Source of the DNA: an uncultured Cellvibrio sp.
GTDB lineage: Bacteria > Pseudomonadota > Gammaproteobacteria > Pseudomonadales > Cellvibrionaceae
NCBI GenBank assembly: GCA_946482345.1
Contig: CAMLRJ010000053.1
Span: forward strand, 1 to 11,866
Reading direction: 5' to 3'
DNA length: 11,866 nucleotides
Shown here: in pieces, positions 8,515 through 11,866 of the stretch
Numbering within the stretch: the stretch's first letter is position 1
Layout of the letters: every line of letters begins with the position of its first letter
The notes under the pieces: generated by a model
Seen by the model: the letters and a program-made list of their open reading frames with translations, nothing else
What the model was told of the DNA's origin: nothing
Database searches by the model: none
Translations under genes and position numbers: made by a program

Positions 8515-9159
8515 TTACCACTGTTTGATCGAAAATACGGGCTCCTGGGTAACACTATCATCACTGATAGCAACTTCCAGATATTCTCCCGATGGCCCTT
8601 TTTTGAATTCTATTGTTGATGCACGCTTGTAATCTCTTCCGCCGGAACCTACACCGGTAAAAAACAAGGTCGCCGTGTGGTCACCTTCGTTAAGATTGGT
8701 AACATATAGTTTATGCACACCACCCCTTAACATTGCTTGACGCTGTTTTTCAGAATAGATTTGCGTAGAAACCAGTTTACCATCCAGTTTTAATTTAATG
8801 CTTTCCAGAGTAAAAAAAGTACCTGAGCTTACCGATACAAAAATGGTGTATTTGGTGCTGGAAGGAAACAGCAGTTTTTCTTCCATTAATCGTAAATCTT
8901 TATTCAGGGTAATTACATTTTGTTTTAATTCCTGAATACTTTTCGACACCTGCTTTAAATCAGCTTCAGCGCCCTGGCTCTGTTTTGCGGGAGCTTTGTC
9001 ATCAATATCAACTTTTTTTGCATCAACCTGCTCGGTCCAATGCTCATTTTTTTCCGGGGTTTCTTTGGTTGCAGTCTCGGCTATGGATAAAACAGAATTC
9101 AGGGCAAATACGATCACTGAGAGCTTTAACAAAAAATTGCGAACGTTTCGATTGTTCAT
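8515..9159 (-). CDS. Secreted coiled-coil and beta-domain protein, first gene of the operon
   Basis: This 214-residue protein has a signal peptide (likely cut near SIA/ETA, residues 27-28), an acidic and lysine-rich linker, and a short coiled coil at about 66-95 (KQVSKSIQELKQNVITLNKD). A beta-rich domain at about 100-200 follows, containing YTIFVSVSSGTFFTLESIKL, GGVHKLYVTNLNEGDHTATL and a glycine-rich GVGSGGRDY. The LNEGDHTATLFF pattern recalls beta-sandwich or PEGA-like periplasmic domains, but I cannot assign a family. I see no helix-turn-helix, so it is not a transcription factor. It should be the first gene transcribed from the 9160-9607 region. Its stop lies 5 bp before the next ATG. Only a weak AGG about 7 nt upstream supports its start. 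Confidence 0.75.
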   Translation of the reverse strand: MNNRNVRNFLLKLSVIVFALNSVLSIAETATKETPEKNEHWTEQVDAKKVDIDDKAPAKQSQGAEADLKQVSKSIQELKQNVITLNKDLRLMEEKLLFPSSTKYTIFVSVSSGTFFTLESIKLKLDGKLVSTQIYSEKQRQAMLRGGVHKLYVTNLNEGDHTATLFFTGVGSGGRDYKRASTIEFKKGPSGEYLEVAISDDSVTQEPVFSIKQW

Positions 9160-9325
9160 ACTCTAACCTACTACTCCAAGTTAATGTGAATTGCTGATAA
9201 ACATCAGGATTCAATTCATTCCACGCTGTTCATCTTATCGTTGGTTACCTCAAGAACCCACGAGCAGTCTTAATCGAACGTCCCCTGGTGATCATATGCC
9301 TGTTGGCGCCAGATTCGGTGTGAGC

Positions 9326-9352
9326 ATTAGATCATCAAATAGAAATATTCAA
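9326..9352 (-). promoter_or_regulatory. Candidate sigma70-like promoter for the nine-gene operon
   Basis: On the minus strand, TTGAAT (at 9347-9352) is followed after 15 bp by TCTAAT (at 9326-9331), the latter matching the -10 consensus at five of six positions. The spacer is shorter than the usual 17 bp. It would leave a 5' leader of about 160 nt before the ATG at 9159. This is a pattern match by eye only. Confidence 0.25.
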
Positions 9353-9571
9353 TGTGACTAAGTTTTTATTTCTTCAACAATATGAGGCTCGTAGAGTGAG
9401 CCATGCAGTATAGTTCGTTTTTCAAATCTCACTAAACTTTTATGCTGCTCCAGCTAATAAGCTCTTTTGTGAGAGACTTCACAGATGATTCTCAAATGGC
9501 CAACCCAATTGAAATGCGACCTGAGTCAATATTTTTGCAGGTCTTGATTCGTCAAACCAAATTTGGGAAGG

Positions 9572-9577
9572 TATAGT
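9572..9577 (+). promoter_or_regulatory. Candidate -10 box upstream of the plus-strand barrel gene
   Basis: TATAGT lies 30 bp before the ATG at 9608 and matches the -10 consensus at five of six positions. The nearest -35-like hexamer, TTGATT at 9544-9549, is 22 bp away, which is too far for a standard sigma70 promoter. The gene's ribosome-binding site is also weak (GCGAG about 8 nt upstream), which would suit low or regulated expression. Confidence 0.2.
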
Positions 9578-9607
9578 GGTGACTGATTCATTCCAGCGAG
9601 ATAAACC

Positions 9608-10240
9608 ATGATTTCAATTCGTAGCCTGATACTTATGACAGGCATCTGTTTTAGTGTTAATGCTCTGAGCCAGAATAGCAAAGACTCTGTGGTCATCATT
9701 GAGCCAGAAAAAACAGTCACCAACGTTCAGGCTGCCGCTATTGATGACGAGCATTTTGAATTGGGGTTTTATCTCGGCAGTATTTCAGTAGAAGAATTTA
9801 ATACCAATTTAATAACCGGTTTGTCTCTGACTTATCACATCAACTCAAATTGGTTAACACAAGCCCAATATGGCATAACAAAAGTTCAACGCGCCGCTTT
9901 CGAAGACACATCAGGATTTATATTTTTAAGCGAAGATGATTTGAATTATGAATATATACGGGTGATGGGCGGTTACAAAATTATTGACGGTCGATCATTC
10001 CTGGGAAAAAGACACAAATTTAATTCAGCGGTGTATTTTCTGGCGGGCATTTCCGATATCGATTTTGCCGGTAGCCGCAATCAAGGTGTTGCACTGGGCT
10101 TAAGTTATCGCACCGTTATCACTGATTGGTTAACAATGAATCTGGATATTAATAACACCACGGTGAATTTGGAATTATTCGGTGACGAGAAAAAAGTTAA
10201 CAACACTGAAATGAATATCGGGGTGAATGCATTATTCTAA
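9608..10240 (+). CDS. Predicted outer-membrane beta-barrel protein, paralogue of the convergent gene
   Basis: This 210-residue protein has a signal peptide (about residues 1-21, ending NALS) and a linker to about residue 46. After that come alternating amphipathic strands ending in a terminal phenylalanine (GVNALF), the usual signal for outer-membrane barrel assembly. The opening strand HFELGFYLGSISVEEF and the final strand KKVNNTEMNIGVNALF match the 207-residue protein encoded convergently at 10291-10914, so the two are paralogues. Its size suggests an 8-stranded barrel. It looks like the short barrels of the myxobacterial/gammaproteobacterial outer-membrane beta-barrel domain family. In the Myxococcus gliding machine three such barrels (GltA, GltB, GltH) form the outer-membrane part; exact correspondence is not determined. 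It is transcribed away from the nine-gene operon. Confidence 0.75.
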   Translation: MISIRSLILMTGICFSVNALSQNSKDSVVIIEPEKTVTNVQAAAIDDEHFELGFYLGSISVEEFNTNLITGLSLTYHINSNWLTQAQYGITKVQRAAFEDTSGFIFLSEDDLNYEYIRVMGGYKIIDGRSFLGKRHKFNSAVYFLAGISDIDFAGSRNQGVALGLSYRTVITDWLTMNLDINNTTVNLELFGDEKKVNNTEMNIGVNALF

Positions 10241-10247
10241 CTCACGG

Positions 10248-10278
10248 CAGGAATTCAGCAGTTAACGCTGAATTCCTG
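10248..10278. terminator. Perfect 12-bp inverted repeat between convergent barrel genes
   Basis: CAGGAATTCAGC (10248-10259) and GCTGAATTCCTG (10267-10278) are exact reverse complements around the 7-nt loop AGTTAAC. The element starts 7 bp after the plus-strand stop and lies 12 bp before the end of the minus-strand gene. A hairpin would form in either transcript, so it may define the 3' ends of both. Neither side has the usual U-tract: the plus-strand transcript continues TAAGGGAAAAAATTAAAAAA. Rho-independent termination is therefore uncertain, and blocking of read-through or RNA protection is equally possible. Confidence 0.5.
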
Positions 10279-10290
10279 TAAGGGAAAAAA

Positions 10291-10914
10291 TTAAAAAATG
10301 TAATTGATGCCAGAAGAGATTTGCGTAGTGTTCACTGTTTTATCCTGATCCAGAATCACACTTGAATTATAAATGTAGTTTTTGAAATCAACATTAAAGT
10401 TCAAATGTTTGGTTAAACCGATTTGATAACCCAACCCTGCAGTATAAGAAAATCTTGACTCTTCCCCGAAAGACGTTTCGCCTGCACCTAATACAACATA
10501 TAAAGTGGATAACGATGTTTTTGCTTCAGCTTTGAAAAATTCCCCCTGAAAAATATTGTATCCAACCAAAAGATCATAATGGCTGAATTTACGGCTTTTC
10601 CCGGTAAAGTACACAGGTGCACCTTCCTGCTCTTCATAAAGAGACAAGTCCACTTTACTGATTTGCAAATAGTTATACTGAATAAAAAAATCTTCCGAGG
10701 CTCTGAATGTGAGACTAATTCCGGGAACCATTTCACTGGTAAAGTCTTCGATATTGACTATGCCAACAAAAGCACCCAATTCAAAAATTTCATTATTGAT
10801 ATTTAAACCTTTATCGGAAGACTCATCTTCAGCATGAACTGATACGGACAAAATACCAAACGATAAAAGTACTGCGCGAACAATTAAAAGAATGTGTTGA
10901 AACCGAATGTCCAT
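10291..10914 (-). CDS. Predicted outer-membrane beta-barrel protein, paralogue of the plus-strand barrel
   Basis: This 207-residue protein has a signal peptide (hydrophobic stretch at about 8-27, likely cut after SVSVHA). A short acidic linker precedes barrel strands from about residue 43 (IFELGAFVGIVNIEDF) to the terminal phenylalanine in TTQISSGINYIF. It shares the start, the SLT motif in the second strand and the last strand (K-V-N-T, G-N-F spacing) with the barrel encoded at 9608-10240. It therefore arose by duplication or old divergence within one family, probably as an outer-membrane component of the Glt-like assembly. The ATG at 10914 has GAGAG about 9 nt upstream and lies 31 bp inside the end of the preceding SH3b-barrel gene, so the two are probably translationally coupled. 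Confidence 0.75.
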   Translation of the reverse strand: MDIRFQHILLIVRAVLLSFGILSVSVHAEDESSDKGLNINNEIFELGAFVGIVNIEDFTSEMVPGISLTFRASEDFFIQYNYLQISKVDLSLYEEQEGAPVYFTGKSRKFSHYDLLVGYNIFQGEFFKAEAKTSLSTLYVVLGAGETSFGEESRFSYTAGLGYQIGLTKHLNFNVDFKNYIYNSSVILDQDKTVNTTQISSGINYIF

Positions 10915-11666
10915 GCGTCTAATCTCTCGTCGTCATTTTTTGTTGAAACTTCATAGGTGCGATAAAGCCCATTAAATATAAAATTCCTGCCAATGTAGTA
11001 ATTGAAGCCCAGACCGTACTGATTGAAGTCCGAATCTTCGATGTCCAGCGGAACCAGCTTCGGTTGTGTTTCGATTGCCATAACTCCTTTGCCTAACAAT
11101 AAAATCGGTGACATTTTCCATTCTGAAAATGGCTCGATAATCGCGTTAAAGCTGCGGAAATTTCCTTGAATATCGGAACCATAAAATTCTCCGTATTCAC
11201 CCTCAAGCCCTAACCAACCCAGTGGCCTGTAGCCAAGTGTAAAACTGAATAATTCACTCGACTCCAACTCACCCTTGGTAAATCCACCCACAGAAAAACC
11301 AACTCGCCATCTGTCTTTTAAATAATCACCATATGAGACTGTCGGCAAATCCGCCGGCTCGCCTGTTGTTTGAATTGTGCGTGATATTTGTGATGCATGG
11401 GTCCAACCCACTTTGCCATTTTGTAATTTGACTTCGTACCAATCAGGACGACGTGTCAGCAAGGTTACTTTCTCGCCCCACTCACCCACATAAAATATTG
11501 GATACCCGCGTCCCGGGCCAGAATGCACTTCAATGTAAGGGTCGATAATAACCAACTCAACCTGTTCATTTTTTTGGTCGGGCTCTGTTAATTGCTCTTC
11601 TGCATGTAAACCAAACCCTGAAAAAACCAGAGGCAGGATTAACATTAATCGGGGAAACAATCTCAT
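10884..11666 (-). CDS. SH3b-domain outer-membrane beta-barrel protein
   Basis: This protein of about 260 residues has a signal peptide (MRLFPRLMLILPLVFSGFG, likely cut after LHA). A bacterial SH3 domain follows at about 36-94, with the typical VHSGPGRGYPIF and a later WYEVKLQNGKVGWTHASQI. A beta-barrel from about residue 120 ends in a terminal phenylalanine (TFGFNTFF). Bacterial SH3 domains often bind peptidoglycan, so this protein could tie the outer-membrane part to the cell wall; that is inferred. The frame stays open to an ATG at 11726. ATG at 11666 is chosen because TTTAGG lies 7 nt upstream and it puts the signal peptide at the N-terminus; ATG at 11672 is also possible. It overlaps the next barrel gene by 31 bp. 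Confidence 0.75.
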   Translation of the reverse strand: MRLFPRLMLILPLVFSGFGLHAEEQLTEPDQKNEQVELVIIDPYIEVHSGPGRGYPIFYVGEWGEKVTLLTRRPDWYEVKLQNGKVGWTHASQISRTIQTTGEPADLPTVSYGDYLKDRWRVGFSVGGFTKGELESSELFSFTLGYRPLGWLGLEGEYGEFYGSDIQGNFRSFNAIIEPFSEWKMSPILLLGKGVMAIETQPKLVPLDIEDSDFNQYGLGFNYYIGRNFIFNGLYRTYEVSTKNDDERLDAWTFGFNTFF

Positions 11667-11805
11667 CAACATACCTAAATGACGTTTTGTTAAAGTTAGC
11701 GCCATTGAACACTGGCGAGACATCATGATGCAGAATCTTGGGTTTGATTACCAGAAAGGATAGCCCAAAATATGCTGCATTCGACAGAAATATTGCGGGC
11801 AAGCC

Positions 11806-11846
11806 CCCATATTGAATTGAAGGGTGCCCATGTTGATACTGAGGGT
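11806..11846. repeat. Imperfect tandem pair of 20-bp units
   Basis: The 20-mers at 11806-11825 and 11827-11846 both begin CCCAT, contain TTGA at the same offset and end AGGGT or GAGGGT. They match at 14 of 20 positions with a 21-bp period, about two helical turns. They lie upstream of the SH3b-barrel gene and could be a pair of regulator sites, or a coincidence, since the second copy may be coding (see the entry at 11830). Confidence 0.3.
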
Positions 11847-11866
11847 TGGTATCGATAAAAGAGTCT
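11830..11866 (+). CDS. Possible 5' end of a plus-strand gene (partial)
   Basis: An ATG at 11830 is preceded 5 nt upstream by GAAGGG, a good ribosome-binding sequence. It stays open for 12 codons to the window end (MLILRVGIDKRV). The opening MLIL followed by RVG recalls CsrA (MLILTRRVGE), but the register and the following residues do not fit, so no product is proposed. If real, it would be divergent from the SH3b-barrel gene, with the promoters between about 11667 and 11829. Confidence 0.25.
   Translation, partial: MLILRVGIDKRV

Larger units (their letters stand above)
9160..9607. other. 448-bp intergenic region between divergent genes
   Basis: No convincing gene was found here. The longest candidate starting with ATG is 44 codons (9442-9576, plus strand), with no ribosome-binding site and no recognisable content. 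The region separates the start of the nine-gene operon (minus) from the plus-strand barrel gene, so it should hold both promoters. Small imperfect inverted repeats occur at 9194-9207 (CTGAT, 4-nt loop, ATCAG) and 9386-9402 (GGCTC, 7-nt loop, GAGCC). Both stems are too short to call regulatory sites. No tRNA or recognisable riboswitch pattern was seen. Confidence 0.7.

Noticed and set aside
8515..9159. Transcriptional regulator as product of the first operon gene
   Set aside because: A signal peptide and beta-rich C-terminus with no helix-turn-helix point to a secreted protein.
9194..9207. Small hairpin CTGAT/ATCAG, and a similar one at 9386-9402
   Set aside because: Stems of only 5 bp are expected by chance in a region of this length, and no U-tract or repeated copy supports them.
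9442..9576. 44-codon plus-strand frame in the intergenic region
   Set aside because: It has no ribosome-binding site and no recognisable motif, and its end overlaps the candidate -10 box of the next gene.
11566..11802. 78-codon minus-strand frame upstream of the SH3b-barrel gene
   Set aside because: It overlaps the signal peptide and start of the SH3b-barrel gene in another frame and has no recognisable content; the barrel gene has clear domains.
11830..11866. CsrA start
   Set aside because: Only MLIL and a shifted RVG agree with CsrA; the following residues do not, and the frame is cut by the window edge.

Overview
The window is moderately AT-rich, Gram-negative chromosomal DNA. It carries outer-membrane lipoproteins, outer-membrane beta-barrels ending in phenylalanine, and inner-membrane TolQ/TolR-type motor proteins. 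Protein style and gene content suggest a gammaproteobacterium, perhaps of the Cellvibrio/Saccharophagus kind; this placement is an inference. No RNA genes, insertion sequences, CRISPR arrays or phage genes were seen.

Layout: (1) Positions 9159 down to 69 hold nine genes on the minus strand with gaps of 17 bp or less and several overlaps, so almost certainly one operon of about 9.1 kb. In transcription order they are: a secreted coiled-coil/beta protein; a periplasmic TPR plus coiled-coil protein; a very large TPR lipoprotein; a small TPR lipoprotein; a 107-residue secreted protein; a TolQ/ExbB/MotA-type channel protein; two different TolR/ExbD-type proteins; and a one-TM, proline-rich, TonB-like protein with an AgmX/PglI-type C-terminal domain. 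(2) Positions 9160-9607 are a 448-bp stretch without a convincing gene, probably carrying divergent promoters. (3) Positions 9608-11666 encode three predicted outer-membrane beta-barrel proteins. One is on the plus strand; the other two are on the minus strand and overlap by 31 bp. Two of the three are clear paralogues, arranged convergently around a perfect 12-bp inverted repeat. The third has an SH3b domain in front of its barrel. (4) Both window edges may carry fragments of further genes (about 2-67 and from 11830), weakly supported.

Interpretation: the set of one TolQ, two TolRs, an AgmX/PglI-type protein, a large and a small TPR lipoprotein, a periplasmic TPR protein and several barrels matches, part by part, the Agl motor plus Glt envelope complex of Myxococcus xanthus gliding motility (AglRQS with GltC/D/E/G and barrels GltA/B/H). 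In that model a proton-driven inner-membrane motor pulls on a periplasmic and outer-membrane assembly. Gammaproteobacterial relatives of that core have been noted before, but their function is largely unknown. Whether this cluster drives gliding, polymer export or another envelope process cannot be read from the sequence. The most notable detail is that one of the two TolR-type proteins has asparagine where the proton-carrying aspartate should be.
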